Assembly (NCBI GenBank): GCA_949286295.1
Contig: CASECK010000021.1
Location: forward strand, 1 to 9,314
From: an uncultured bacterium
GTDB taxonomy: Bacteria; Bacillota; Clostridia; Oscillospirales; Oscillospiraceae
DNA length: 9,314 bases
Direction of reading: 5' to 3'
The notes under the pieces are model-generated. The model saw nothing but the letters and a program-made list of their open reading frames with translations, did no database searches and had not been told where the DNA came from. The first letter of the stretch is position 1. Each line of letters starts with the position of its first letter. Positions 1 to 5,365 of the stretch are shown here, one piece after another. The translations under genes were made by a program, and so were the position numbers.

Positions 1-344
1 TCCAGGGTGCGCTTCATCACCTTCTGATACTCCCGCCGGTCGGCCTGGGCCCGGAGGGACCAGACGGCGGGGCCCTTGCTGCGGTTGAGCAGCCGGTACT
101 GGATGCAGGCCTTGTCCGCGGCCCGGCCCATCTCCCCGCCCAGGGCGTCCAGCTCCCGGACCAGGTGGCCCTTGCCGGTGCCGCCGATGGCCGGGTTGCA
201 GGGCATATTGCCCACCGCGTCCAGGTTGATGGTGAAGCATACCGTGCGCAGCCCCATCCGGGCGGCGGCCAGAGCGGCCTCGATGCCCGCGTGGCCCGCG
301 CCGATGACGGCGATGTCAAATTGTCCGGCGTGATAGGTGGTCAT
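1..344 (-). CDS. mnmG: tRNA U34 carboxymethylaminomethyl synthesis enzyme MnmG (GidA), N-terminal part
   Basis: This is the first 114 codons of MnmG; the rest lies beyond the left edge of the window. MnmG is the FAD-binding partner of MnmE and installs the cmnm5 group on U34 of tRNAs that read split codon boxes. The start ATG (342-344 on the plus coordinates) is preceded by AAAGGA on the minus strand. The protein opens with the dinucleotide-binding fold, [19 protein letters not shown], at about residues 13-31. The MnmG-specific block [20 protein letters not shown] follows at about residues 47-66, then [19 protein letters not shown] at about residues 86-104. These blocks are highly diagnostic of the family. 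The gene has its own promoter, back to back with that of tadA. The reading frame stays open upstream of the ATG through the antisense of tadA, but the promoter and ribosome site fix the start at 344. Confidence 0.96.
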   Translation of the reverse strand, partial: MTTYHAGQFDIAVIGAGHAGIEAALAAARMGLRTVCFTINLDAVGNMPCNPAIGGTGKGHLVRELDALGGEMGRAADKACIQYRLLNRSKGPAVWSLRAQADRREYQKVMKRTL

Positions 345-378
345 GGCAAACGGTCCTTTATCTGCAAATTCGCAGGTT

Positions 379-407
379 ATTCTATCACGGTTTGGCGATT
401 GCGGCAA
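379..407 (-). promoter_or_regulatory. SigA promoter of mnmG
   Basis: On the minus strand, a -35 box TTGCCG (402-407) is followed by a 17-base spacer and a -10 box TAGAAT (379-384). The predicted start is near 372, giving a leader of about 28 nt that contains the AAAGGA ribosome site. The -35 box overlaps the -35 box of the divergent tadA promoter by three bases. Confidence 0.75.
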
Positions 408-427
408 GGGGCCGGGTGTGATATGAT
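399..427 (+). promoter_or_regulatory. SigA promoter of tadA, extended -10
   Basis: A -35 box TTGCGG (399-404), a 17-base spacer and a -10 box TATGAT (422-427) with an upstream TGA (419-421) make an extended -10 promoter. The predicted start near 434 leaves a very short leader, just long enough for the GGGGGGAG ribosome site (about 437-445) before the ATG at 450. This argues against the in-frame ATG at 423, which lies inside the -10 box. Confidence 0.75.
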
Positions 428-449
428 AGAGCAGACGGGGGGGAGAGCG

Positions 450-962
450 ATGAAACATACCGGTACCCAGGAGAAAAACTACCGGCCCGGGAGGGACCAC
501 GAGGCGTTTATGCGGCAGGCCCTGGAGCTGGCGGCGCAGGCCGCCCGGGACGGGGACGTGCCCGTGGGCTGCGTCATCGTCCGGGACGGAGAGGTGGTCG
601 GCCGGGGCCGCAACCGCCGGGAGGCGGCGGGGGACGCCACCGCCCACGCGGAGGTGGAGGCCATCCGGCAGGCCTGCGCCCGGCTGGGCAGCTGGCGGCT
701 GCACGGCTGCGTGCTCTACGTGACCCTGGAGCCCTGCCCCATGTGCGCCGGGGCCATTATCAACGCCCGAATCGAAGAGATTCACTATGGGGCGCGGGAG
801 GAGAAATCGGGCTGCTGCGGCTCGGTGCTCAACCTGTTTGAGGAGCGCTTCAACCACCACCCCCGGCTCTACCGGGGCCCTCTGGAGGAGGAGTGCCAGG
901 GGACGCTCCAGGAATTTTTTGAGCGGGTGAGGGAAAATTCTTCTTGTCCCAGAAAGATTTAA
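450..962 (+). CDS. tadA: tRNA-specific adenosine deaminase TadA
   Basis: This 170-residue protein is a zinc-dependent deaminase that converts A34 to inosine in the wobble position of tRNA-Arg(ACG), letting one tRNA read several codons. The cytidine-deaminase fold is plain. The first active-site motif is TAHAEVEAI, with H66 as zinc ligand and E68 as proton shuttle. The second is [10 protein letters not shown], with zinc ligands C96 and C99. N55 in the GRGRN segment is the usual base-contacting asparagine. Length is normal for the family, with a short extra N-terminus of about 15 residues. The start at 450 is chosen for its GGGGGGAG ribosome site and for lying just downstream of the mapped -10 box. 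The last codons and the stop lie in the first copy of a repeat that recurs about 205 bp downstream. The gene appears monocistronic, with a hairpin at 1063-1094 as its likely terminator. Confidence 0.96.
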   Translation: MKHTGTQEKNYRPGRDHEAFMRQALELAAQAARDGDVPVGCVIVRDGEVVGRGRNRREAAGDATAHAEVEAIRQACARLGSWRLHGCVLYVTLEPCPMCAGAIINARIEEIHYGAREEKSGCCGSVLNLFEERFNHHPRLYRGPLEEECQGTLQEFFERVRENSSCPRKI

Positions 963-1055
963 TTCTTTTGTAACAATTGGAGATAACTTTCTTAAAACTT
1001 CCCGGTTATACTCATACTCGCAAGGCAAGAACATCTTTTCATTCTATCCTCCAAT
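956..1055. repeat. Direct repeat copy 1 (overlaps the tadA stop)
   Basis: Positions 956-980 match 1161-1185 at 23 of 25 bases, with the shared core TTTTGTAACAA. Similarity then falls but stays collinear at an offset of 205 to about 1024 (shared GCAAG at 1020-1024 and 1225-1229). It picks up again at an offset of 203 in the block TTTCATT...ATCCTC (1037-1052 against 1240-1255). Read on the minus strand, the unit starts with GGAGGAT and ATGAAAAGA. That frame closes after 16 codons, and the frame matching copy 2 is shifted. Copy 1 is therefore either a decayed version of the small ORF in copy 2 or a non-coding element. Confidence 0.6.
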
Positions 1056-1062
1056 TTCTTTT

Positions 1063-1100
1063 GAAAGGCTGACGGGTCGCTCCGCCGGCCTTTCCCCTTT
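1063..1100 (+). terminator. Likely intrinsic terminator of tadA
   Basis: The arms GAAAGGCTGACGG (1063-1075) and CCGCCGGCCTTTC (1082-1094) pair at 11 Watson-Crick positions plus one G-U, around a 6-base loop. They are followed on the plus strand by CCCTTTTC. The U-tract is short and interrupted, so termination may be partial. The same hairpin lies upstream of the ribosome-site-like end of repeat copy 1 on the minus strand. Confidence 0.5.
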
Positions 1101-1128
1101 TCAGGCGGAAGCTCGGGCGGCGGCCCGT

Positions 1129-1245
1129 TTAGGGGGAGGACTTTTTTGAAAAAAGCGGTGGATTTAATCCTTTTGTAACAACTGGGGTTGGATTTGTTAA
1201 TATCTTTCCGCTATCATAAAATCTGCAAGAGACAGTTCGTTTCAT
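1129..1245 (-). CDS. Possible 38-residue small protein, function unknown
   Basis: A short ORF starts at an ATG (1243-1245) preceded by AAAAAGAGGATCAAA, a good ribosome site at normal spacing. The product begins MKRTVSCRFYDSGKIL, continues TPVVTKGLNPPLFSKKSSP, and is basic with no membrane segment. I do not recognise it. In the matching frame of repeat copy 1, the peptide [14 protein letters not shown] parallels ILTNPTPVVTKGLN here, with conservative changes (V/I, S/T, I/V). That hints at a coding origin, but copy 1 is out of frame with its own start. A strong hairpin (1267-1304) lies just upstream. No clear promoter is visible on this strand between the thiolase terminator and the ATG. The ORF could equally be chance or antisense to a plus-strand RNA. 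Confidence 0.3.
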   Translation of the reverse strand: MKRTVSCRFYDSGKILTNPTPVVTKGLNPPLFSKKSSP

Positions 1246-1257
1246 TTTGATCCTCTT
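1161..1257. repeat. Direct repeat copy 2
   Basis: This is the partner of the repeat at 956-1055. The near-identical end is 1161-1185. The other end, on the minus strand, carries GAGGATCAAA and ATGAAACGA, matching the same arrangement in copy 1. Each copy has a GC-rich hairpin just beyond that end (1063-1094 and 1267-1304). The unit is thus hairpin, A-rich linker, ribosome-site-like GAGGAT, ATG, then the conserved TTGTTACAAAAG block on the minus strand. Confidence 0.6.
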
Positions 1258-1266
1258 TTTCAGCCG

Positions 1267-1304
1267 GAACCCCCGGGCGCCTTGGAGCGGGCGTCCGGGG
1301 GTTC
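1267..1304. other. Strong GC hairpin without a U-tract
   Basis: The arms GAACCCCCGGGCGCC (1267-1281) and GGCGTCCGGGGGTTC (1290-1304) pair at 14 of 15 positions with an 8-base loop. Neither strand has a T-run after the stem, so it is not a standard intrinsic terminator. On the minus strand it sits between the thiolase terminator and the GAGGAT site of the small ORF. Confidence 0.7.
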
Positions 1305-1320
1305 TGGTGTCCGGGGACAT

Positions 1321-1364
1321 GGGAAGAAAAGAAGCCGGGTCCGGGGAATTTCCCCGGACCCGGC
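1321..1364 (-). terminator. Intrinsic terminator of the thiolase gene
   Basis: On the minus strand, 26 bases after the thiolase stop, a perfect 13-bp stem (1334-1346 with 1352-1364, arm GCCGGGTCCGGGG) closes a 5-base loop. It is followed by a pyrimidine-rich tail TTCTTTTCTTCCC. This is a textbook Rho-independent terminator. Confidence 0.9.
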
Positions 1365-1390
1365 CTGGTATAACCGGTCCAATAGCCTGT

Positions 1391-2650
1391 TTAGCACTTC
1401 TCGAAGATGGCGGCCACGCCCATACCGCCGCCGATGCACAGGGTGGCCAGGCCGCGCTTGGCCTCGGGCCGCTTGTGCAGCTCGTGGAGCAGGGTGACGA
1501 TGATGCGCGCGCCGGAGGCCCCCACCGGGTGGCCCAGGGCGATGGCGCCGCCGTTGACGTTGACCTTGCTCATGTCAAAGTGCAGCTCCCGGGCCACGGC
1601 GATGGACTGGGCGGCGAAGGCCTCGTTGGCCTCCACCAGGTCCATATCCTCAATCTTCAGCCCGGCCTTCTCCATGGCCTGGCGGGAGGCGGGCACGGGA
1701 CCCACGCCCATAATCTTGGGGTCCACACCGCCCTGGCCCCAGGAGACCAGCTTGGCCATGGGCTTCAGGCCGTATTTCTCCACCGCCTGGCCGGAGGCCA
1801 GGATGATGGCGGCGGCGCCGTCGTTGATGCCGGAGGCGTTGGCGGCGGTGACCCGCTGCTCGTGCTTTTTGGTGTCGGCCTGGTGGACCTGGGAGGGCTG
1901 GAAGGTGTGGACAATCTGCTCCTCCACCCCGTCAGGACCCACGGGGAAAGCGCCGCGCAGCTTGGAGATGTTCTCGGCGGTGACGCCCTCCCGGGGGAAC
2001 TCGTCCCGCTTGAATTCCACCATCTGCTTCTTCTGCTTGACCATCACGGGGACGACCTCGTCGTCGAAACGGCCGGAGTCCCGGGCGGCGCAGGCCTTCT
2101 GCTGGGAGGAGGCGGCAAACTCGTCCAGCTCCTGGCGGGTGATGCCCCACACGTCGCAGATATTCTCGGCGGTGGTGCCCATGTGGTAGTTGTTATAGGC
2201 GTCCCACAGGCCGTCCTTGATCATGGTGTCCACCATCTTGTTGTCCCCCATCCGGGCGCCCCAGCGGGCGGCGGGCAGAGCATAGGGGGCGGCGGACATA
2301 TTCTCGGTGCCGCCGGCCACGATGATGTCGGCGTCGCCGGTCAGGATGGCCCGGGCGCCCTCGATAACGGACTTCATGCCCGAGCCGCACACCATGCCCA
2401 CGGTGTAGGTGGGCACGCTCATGGGGATGCCGGCCTTCAGGGCGCACTGGCGGGCCACATTCTGGCCCAGGCCGGCGGTGAGCACGCAGCCGAACATGAC
2501 CTCGTCCACGGCTTCGGGCTTCACGCCGGCGCGGCTGAGGGCCTCTTTGATGACGGTGGCGCCCAGCTCAGCGGCGGGGACGTCCTTCAGGGACCCGCCG
2601 AAGGAGCCGATGGCGGTGCGGCAGCAGTTGACAACATAGACGTCTTTCAT
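1391..2650 (-). CDS. Acetyl-CoA C-acetyltransferase (thiolase)
   Basis: This 419-residue thiolase condenses two acetyl-CoA to acetoacetyl-CoA, the entry step to butyrate or related C4 products, or runs in reverse. The start at 2650 has GGAGGAA six bases upstream. The ATG at 2665 overlaps that ribosome site and is rejected. The nucleophile is C88 in VGMVCGSGMKS. The catalytic pair is H374 in ALGHPVGASG and C405 in LCIGGGMG. The EANEAFAAQ and NASGINDGAA blocks are also present. It is longer than the usual 390-395 residues. The extra length, nearly 30 residues, falls between LRGAFP and VTAANASG, in the stretch GPDGVEEQIVHTF onward. The gene stands alone with its own promoter and terminator; no crotonase, hydroxybutyryl-CoA dehydrogenase or transferase gene is in the window. 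The exact substrate range cannot be read from sequence. Confidence 0.93.
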   Translation of the reverse strand: MKDVYVVNCCRTAIGSFGGSLKDVPAAELGATVIKEALSRAGVKPEAVDEVMFGCVLTAGLGQNVARQCALKAGIPMSVPTYTVGMVCGSGMKSVIEGARAILTGDADIIVAGGTENMSAAPYALPAARWGARMGDNKMVDTMIKDGLWDAYNNYHMGTTAENICDVWGITRQELDEFAASSQQKACAARDSGRFDDEVVPVMVKQKKQMVEFKRDEFPREGVTAENISKLRGAFPVGPDGVEEQIVHTFQPSQVHQADTKKHEQRVTAANASGINDGAAAIILASGQAVEKYGLKPMAKLVSWGQGGVDPKIMGVGPVPASRQAMEKAGLKIEDMDLVEANEAFAAQSIAVARELHFDMSKVNVNGGAIALGHPVGASGARIIVTLLHELHKRPEAKRGLATLCIGGGMGVAAIFEKC

Positions 2651-2718
2651 ATTGCGTTCCTCCATAATTGCGTGGTGGCACCGGCGCCGGCGCCCCGAAT
2701 TTCCGCTCTTATGAATTC

Positions 2719-2747
2719 ATCATATCAGCCCGAAGGGCAAAAATCAA
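2719..2747 (-). promoter_or_regulatory. SigA promoter of the thiolase gene
   Basis: On the minus strand, a -35 box TTGATT (2742-2747), a 17-base spacer and a -10 box TATGAT (2719-2724) give a strong match. The leader of about 60 nt contains a near-palindromic GC block (about 2678-2695, GGCGCC repeats) upstream of the GGAGG site. Confidence 0.8.
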
Positions 2748-2760
2748 TGAAAATTTCCCG

Positions 2761-2780
2761 GGAGGACAAGATTTGCCTCC
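2761..2780 (-). terminator. Weak hairpin after pth
   Basis: On the minus strand, 21 bases past the pth stop, GGAGG pairs with CCTCC, with an inner CAA/TTG and a one-base bulge. The tail CGGGAAATTTT is only weakly U-rich. On the plus strand the same stem is followed by TTTT. It is a possible end point for the glmU-prs-pth transcript, before the thiolase promoter. Confidence 0.3.
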
Positions 2781-2801
2781 TTTTGGCGTGAAAAGTTCAA
2801 T

Positions 2802-3392
2802 TTAACCGTTGAACCTTCCCATCCCCCGCTCCAGCCCCTCAGCCAGGATGCACTCCACCGCGTCGGCCGCCCGCTTCACCGCGGCGCCGATGGCCGTTCT
2901 GTCCTCGCCGGTGAATTTGCCCAGCACCCAGTCGGCCAGGTCCCAGTCCGGATGGGGCTTCTCCCCCACCCCCACCCGCAGCCGGGGGAACTGGTCGGTG
3001 CCCAGGTGCTGGATGATGTTTTTCAAGCCGTTGTGCCCCCCGGCGGAGCCCTTTGGGCGGATGCGCAGCCGGCCCACGGGCAGGGCCGTGTCGTCGGACA
3101 CCACCAGGATGCGCTCCGGCGGGACCTTGTAAAAATCCGCCGCCTGGCGCACCGCCTGGCCGGACAGATTCATATAGGTGATGGGCTTCATCACCAGCGC
3201 CTTTTCCCCGGAAATGGTCATGGTGTTGGTCAGGGCCTGGAACTTCAGCCGCTGAATGGGCTTGTTCTGCCGCCCGGCCACCTCGTCCATCACCTGAAAG
3301 CCCACGTTGTGGCGGGTGTCCTCGTACTGCTCCCCGGGGTTGCCCAGGCCCACCAGCAGCCAGCGCACGCCGCCGTCATTGCTTAAAAACAT
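2802..3392 (-). CDS. pth: Peptidyl-tRNA hydrolase
   Basis: This 196-residue enzyme cleaves peptidyl-tRNAs that drop off the ribosome and so recycles tRNA. The family's residues are all visible. LLVGLGNPGEQYEDTRHNVGF (residues 12-32) carries N18 and the catalytic H28. KPITYMNLSG carries N75. The block VVSDDTALPVGRLRIRPKG has D101, and SAGGHNGLKN has H120 and N121. Length is normal. The start at 3392 is chosen for a GGGGGAG site five bases upstream; a longer frame to 3449 would run through a hairpin and has no better site. It lies 126 bp downstream of prs on the same strand. The prs-pth order is standard in Firmicutes, so co-transcription is likely, but the gap holds a strong hairpin that may set the pth level. 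Confidence 0.95.
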   Translation of the reverse strand: MFLSNDGGVRWLLVGLGNPGEQYEDTRHNVGFQVMDEVAGRQNKPIQRLKFQALTNTMTISGEKALVMKPITYMNLSGQAVRQAADFYKVPPERILVVSDDTALPVGRLRIRPKGSAGGHNGLKNIIQHLGTDQFPRLRVGVGEKPHPDWDLADWVLGKFTGEDRTAIGAAVKRAADAVECILAEGLERGMGRFNG

Positions 3393-3419
3393 GGAAGCTC
3401 CCCCTTTTTTGCAGCAAAC

Positions 3420-3441
3420 GGGGCGGGCTTGCGCCCGCCCC
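3420..3441 (-). other. Perfect 9-bp hairpin with GCAA tetraloop between prs and pth
   Basis: On the minus strand, GGGGCGGGC (3433-3441) pairs perfectly with GCCCGCCCC (3420-3428) around the loop GCAA, a GNRA-type tetraloop. It is followed by GTTTGCTGC and then the pth ribosome site. The U-run is too short for a strong terminator. An attenuating or RNA-stabilising role in the prs-pth transcript is possible. Confidence 0.65.
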
Positions 3442-3518
3442 GCCGCCAATCAGGATGGTCTGGCCTCCCCGCCGGCGGACCGGAGGGCGAGGCGGCGCGC
3501 CGGCCTGTGCCGGAGCGC

Positions 3519-4502
3519 TTACAGGAACAGAGGAGACACGGAGGTCTCCATATAGATGTGGCTGATGGCCTCAGCGAACATATGGGCCACGGAGATGTAC
3601 TTGATTTTCTCGCACTGGACGCCCTCCCGGGGGGGGATGGTGTTCAGGAACATGACCTCGTTCAGGACGCTGTCGGTGATGCGCTGGACGGCGGGGCCGG
3701 AGAGCACGCCGTGGGAGGCGCAGGCGGTGACGTCCCGGGCGCCGCCAATCTCCACCAGGGCCTTGGCGGCGTGGCACAGGGAGCCGCCGGTATCCACCAT
3801 GTCGTCCAGAAGGATAACGTGCTTGTCCCGCACGTCGCCGATGATGTTCATGACCTCGGAGGTCTTGGCCTTCTGCCGGCGTTTGTCCACGATGGCCAGG
3901 GGGATTTTCAGCTTCTGGGCGAAGGCCCGGGCCCGGGCCACGGACCCCACGTCGGGGGAGACCACCATGGTGTCGTCGCGCACATCCTTGAACTTGCGGG
4001 CGAAATGGTCTACAAAGATGGGGGAACCCAGCAGGTTGTCCACGGGGATGTCAAAAAAGCCCTGAATCTGGTTGGCGTGCAGGTCCATGGTCAGCACCCG
4101 GTCGGCGCCGGCGGTGGTGATCAGGTTGGCCACCAGCTTGGCGGAGATGGGGTCCCGGGGTTTGGTCTTGCGGTCCTGGCGGGCATAGCCGAAATAGGGG
4201 ATGACGGCGGTGATGCGCCCGGCGGAGGCCCGCTTCAGCGCGTCAATCATGATGAGCAGCTCCATCAGGGAGTCGTTGACGGTGCCGGGCTTGCCCTCCT
4301 TGGTGAAGGAGCAGGTGGACTGTACCACAAACACGTCCGAGCCGCGGACGGTCTCATAGATGGAGGCGAAATTCTCTCCATCGGAGAAGCTGCCCACCTC
4401 GCAGTTGCCCAGGGGGATGCCCAGCTCCATACAGATGTCCTTGGCCAGCTTGGGGTTGGAGTTGCCGGTGAAAACCTTGATGTCCTTCCCGTGTGCGATC
4501 AT
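3519..4502 (-). CDS. prs: Ribose-phosphate pyrophosphokinase (PRPP synthetase)
   Basis: This 327-residue enzyme makes PRPP from ribose-5-phosphate and ATP, supplying nucleotide, histidine and NAD synthesis. Visible hallmarks, N- to C-terminal, are FTGNSNPKLAKDI, SFSDGEN (residues 38-44), PYFGYARQDRK (102-112), the catalytic histidine H142 in MDLHANQIQGFFD, and DKRRQKA with K207 and R208. The PRPP-binding loop is VILLDDMVDTGGSL (229-242). The protein is about ten residues longer than usual. An extra loop of about eight residues follows the conserved QST (61-63), reading CSFTKEGKPGT before VNDSLMELL; typical enzymes have only about three residues there. The start at 4502 has GGGAGGAAA nine bases upstream. 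The upstream neighbour, 88 bp away on the same strand, is the GlmU-like gene, matching the usual glmU-prs pairing. Confidence 0.95.
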   Translation of the reverse strand: MIAHGKDIKVFTGNSNPKLAKDICMELGIPLGNCEVGSFSDGENFASIYETVRGSDVFVVQSTCSFTKEGKPGTVNDSLMELLIMIDALKRASAGRITAVIPYFGYARQDRKTKPRDPISAKLVANLITTAGADRVLTMDLHANQIQGFFDIPVDNLLGSPIFVDHFARKFKDVRDDTMVVSPDVGSVARARAFAQKLKIPLAIVDKRRQKAKTSEVMNIIGDVRDKHVILLDDMVDTGGSLCHAAKALVEIGGARDVTACASHGVLSGPAVQRITDSVLNEVMFLNTIPPREGVQCEKIKYISVAHMFAEAISHIYMETSVSPLFL

Positions 4503-4527
4503 AAGTCGTTTCCTCCCAATCCATTCC

Positions 4528-4586
4528 GCCCGGTCCGCTGCGCCGGGCTGTTCTGATGTATCTATCTGCTGTGAGGCGGACCTCAC
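4528..4586 (-). other. Two small hairpins in the glmU-prs gap
   Basis: Right after the glmU stop on the minus strand is a perfect stem GTGAGG-TCCG-CCTCAC (4571-4586). A second stem, GCCCGG/CCGGGC (4528-4548, 9-base loop), lies just before the prs ribosome site. Neither has a U-tract, so they look like intra-operon structures rather than terminators. Confidence 0.45.
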
Positions 4587-4590
4587 CAAC

Positions 4591-5274
4591 TTACTGTTTG
4601 CTCTTTTTCTCCCGGTTGGCGGCGGCCCAGCCCTCCTTGTTGCTCTGGCGGGAGCGGCCGATGGCCAGGGCGCCGTCGGGCACGTCGCCGGTGACGGTGG
4701 TGCCGGCGGCGATGTAGGCGCCGTCCCCCACGCGAACCGGGGAGACCAGGTTTGTGTTGCAGCCCACGAACACGCCGCTGCCGATGGTGGAGCGGTACTT
4801 GTGGAAGCCGTCATAGTTGCAGGTGATGGTGCCGCAGCCGAAATTGCACCCGTCCCCCACGTCGGTGTCCCCCACATACGTCAGGTGAGCCATCTTGGTG
4901 CCCTTGCCCAGCGTGCAATTTTTCAGCTGGACAAAGGCGCCGATTTTCGACCCCTCCCCCACCGTGCAGTGGGGCCGGATATGGGTGTAGGGACCGATTT
5001 GGCAGTCCTTTTCGATTACGCTTTCCTCGCACTGGGAGGCGTTGATGACACAGCCGTCGCCCACCTGGCAGCCGGTGAGCATCACGTCCGGGCCGAGCTG
5101 GCACCCCTCCCCCACCCGGGTCTCCCCCCGGAGGATGGTGCCGGGCAGAAGCAGGGTCCCCCGGCCGACGGTGACCTGGGGTTCCACATAGACGGCGGCG
5201 GGGTCCAGCATCTCCACGCCGGAGCGCAGCAGCTCTTCCCGCTTGGCCTGAAGGGCGGCGGAGTGGTCGTTCAT
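4591..5274 (-). CDS. GlmU-type glucosamine-1-phosphate N-acetyltransferase, single domain
   Basis: This 227-residue protein matches only the C-terminal half of bifunctional GlmU: the linker and the left-handed beta-helix that acetylates glucosamine-1-phosphate with acetyl-CoA. The N-terminal uridylyltransferase domain (about 230 residues) is absent. The start at 5274 has GGAGG eight bases upstream and a promoter at 5324-5360, so the short form is real and not a window or frame artefact. Hexapeptide repeats run from about residue 28 to 205. The acetyltransferase residues are present: R100 (HIRPH), K118 (VQLKN), H130 and Y133 (MAHLTYVGD), and N153-Y154 in GTITCNYDG. A late ALAIGRSRQ block precedes the C-terminal NKEGW. 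It is unusually rich in cysteine (C58, C69, C75, C82, C91, C103, C120, C143, C147, C152 and more). It leads a glmU-prs-pth cluster. UTP transfer must come from another protein. Confidence 0.88.
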   Translation of the reverse strand: MNDHSAALQAKREELLRSGVEMLDPAAVYVEPQVTVGRGTLLLPGTILRGETRVGEGCQLGPDVMLTGCQVGDGCVINASQCEESVIEKDCQIGPYTHIRPHCTVGEGSKIGAFVQLKNCTLGKGTKMAHLTYVGDTDVGDGCNFGCGTITCNYDGFHKYRSTIGSGVFVGCNTNLVSPVRVGDGAYIAAGTTVTGDVPDGALAIGRSRQSNKEGWAAANREKKSKQ

Positions 5275-5323
5275 GGGAAATTCCTCCTCTTTGACAGGGG
5301 GGCCGGACGGCCCGTCCCCGAAC

Positions 5324-5360
5324 ATTATAGCATATTATCAGACTTTTTTTCCGGTGACAA
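5324..5360 (-). promoter_or_regulatory. Promoter region of the glmU-prs-pth cluster
   Basis: On the minus strand, TTGTCA (5355-5360), 17 bases and TAATAT (5332-5337) form one SigA match. A few bases further on, TGC-TATAAT (5324-5329) forms an extended -10. Either or both could be used. The leader of about 45 nt is GC-rich before the AGAGGAGG ribosome site. Confidence 0.8.
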
Positions 5361-5365
5361 GGAAA

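Larger units (their letters stand above)
963..1390. other. 428-bp intergenic region between converging tadA and thiolase genes
   Basis: The region alternates AT-rich and very GC-rich blocks, unlike the uniformly GC-rich genes beside it. In order it holds a repeat copy (from 956), a hairpin (1063-1094), a small GC hairpin CGGGC-GGCG-GCCCG (1114-1127), an A/T palindrome (1141-1155), a second repeat copy (from 1161), a strong hairpin (1267-1304) and the thiolase terminator (1321-1364). A 38-codon ORF lies on the minus strand. I looked for the conserved SRP RNA signature (GGAAGGAAGCAGCC), because an SRP RNA gene follows tadA in some Firmicutes, and did not find it. Confidence 0.8.

Noticed and set aside
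165..449. N-terminal extension of the tadA frame by 95 codons
   Set aside because: It runs antisense through mnmG and across the tadA promoter. The start at 450 has the ribosome site and the homology begins after it.
1..1034. Long open minus-strand frame running from about 1034 through the antisense of tadA into mnmG
   Set aside because: It is an open frame opposite a GC-rich gene. mnmG has its own promoter, ribosome site and ATG at 344, and the upstream part has no MnmG similarity.
1141..1155. A/T palindrome CTTTTTTGAAAAAAG resembling the one at 5366-5379, possibly a shared regulatory site
   Set aside because: Such short A/T palindromes arise easily in AT-rich spacers, and only two copies with different centres are present, in unrelated contexts.
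963..1320. SRP RNA gene expected after tadA in some Firmicutes
   Set aside because: The conserved GGAAGGAAGCAGCC apical signature is absent on both strands.
1247..2791. 514-codon plus-strand ORF opposite the thiolase gene
   Set aside because: The product is a low-complexity Gly/His/Leu/Val-rich string typical of antisense frames of GC-rich genes, while the opposite strand encodes a clear thiolase with all catalytic residues.
3429..4556. 375-codon plus-strand ORF opposite prs
   Set aside because: Same antisense signature (Gly, His, Asp, Val rich); prs on the minus strand is unambiguous.
4503..4877. Upstream extension of the prs frame into the glmU-like gene
   Set aside because: The extension is out of frame with the real GlmU protein and low in complexity. 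prs homology starts at 4502 with a good ribosome site.
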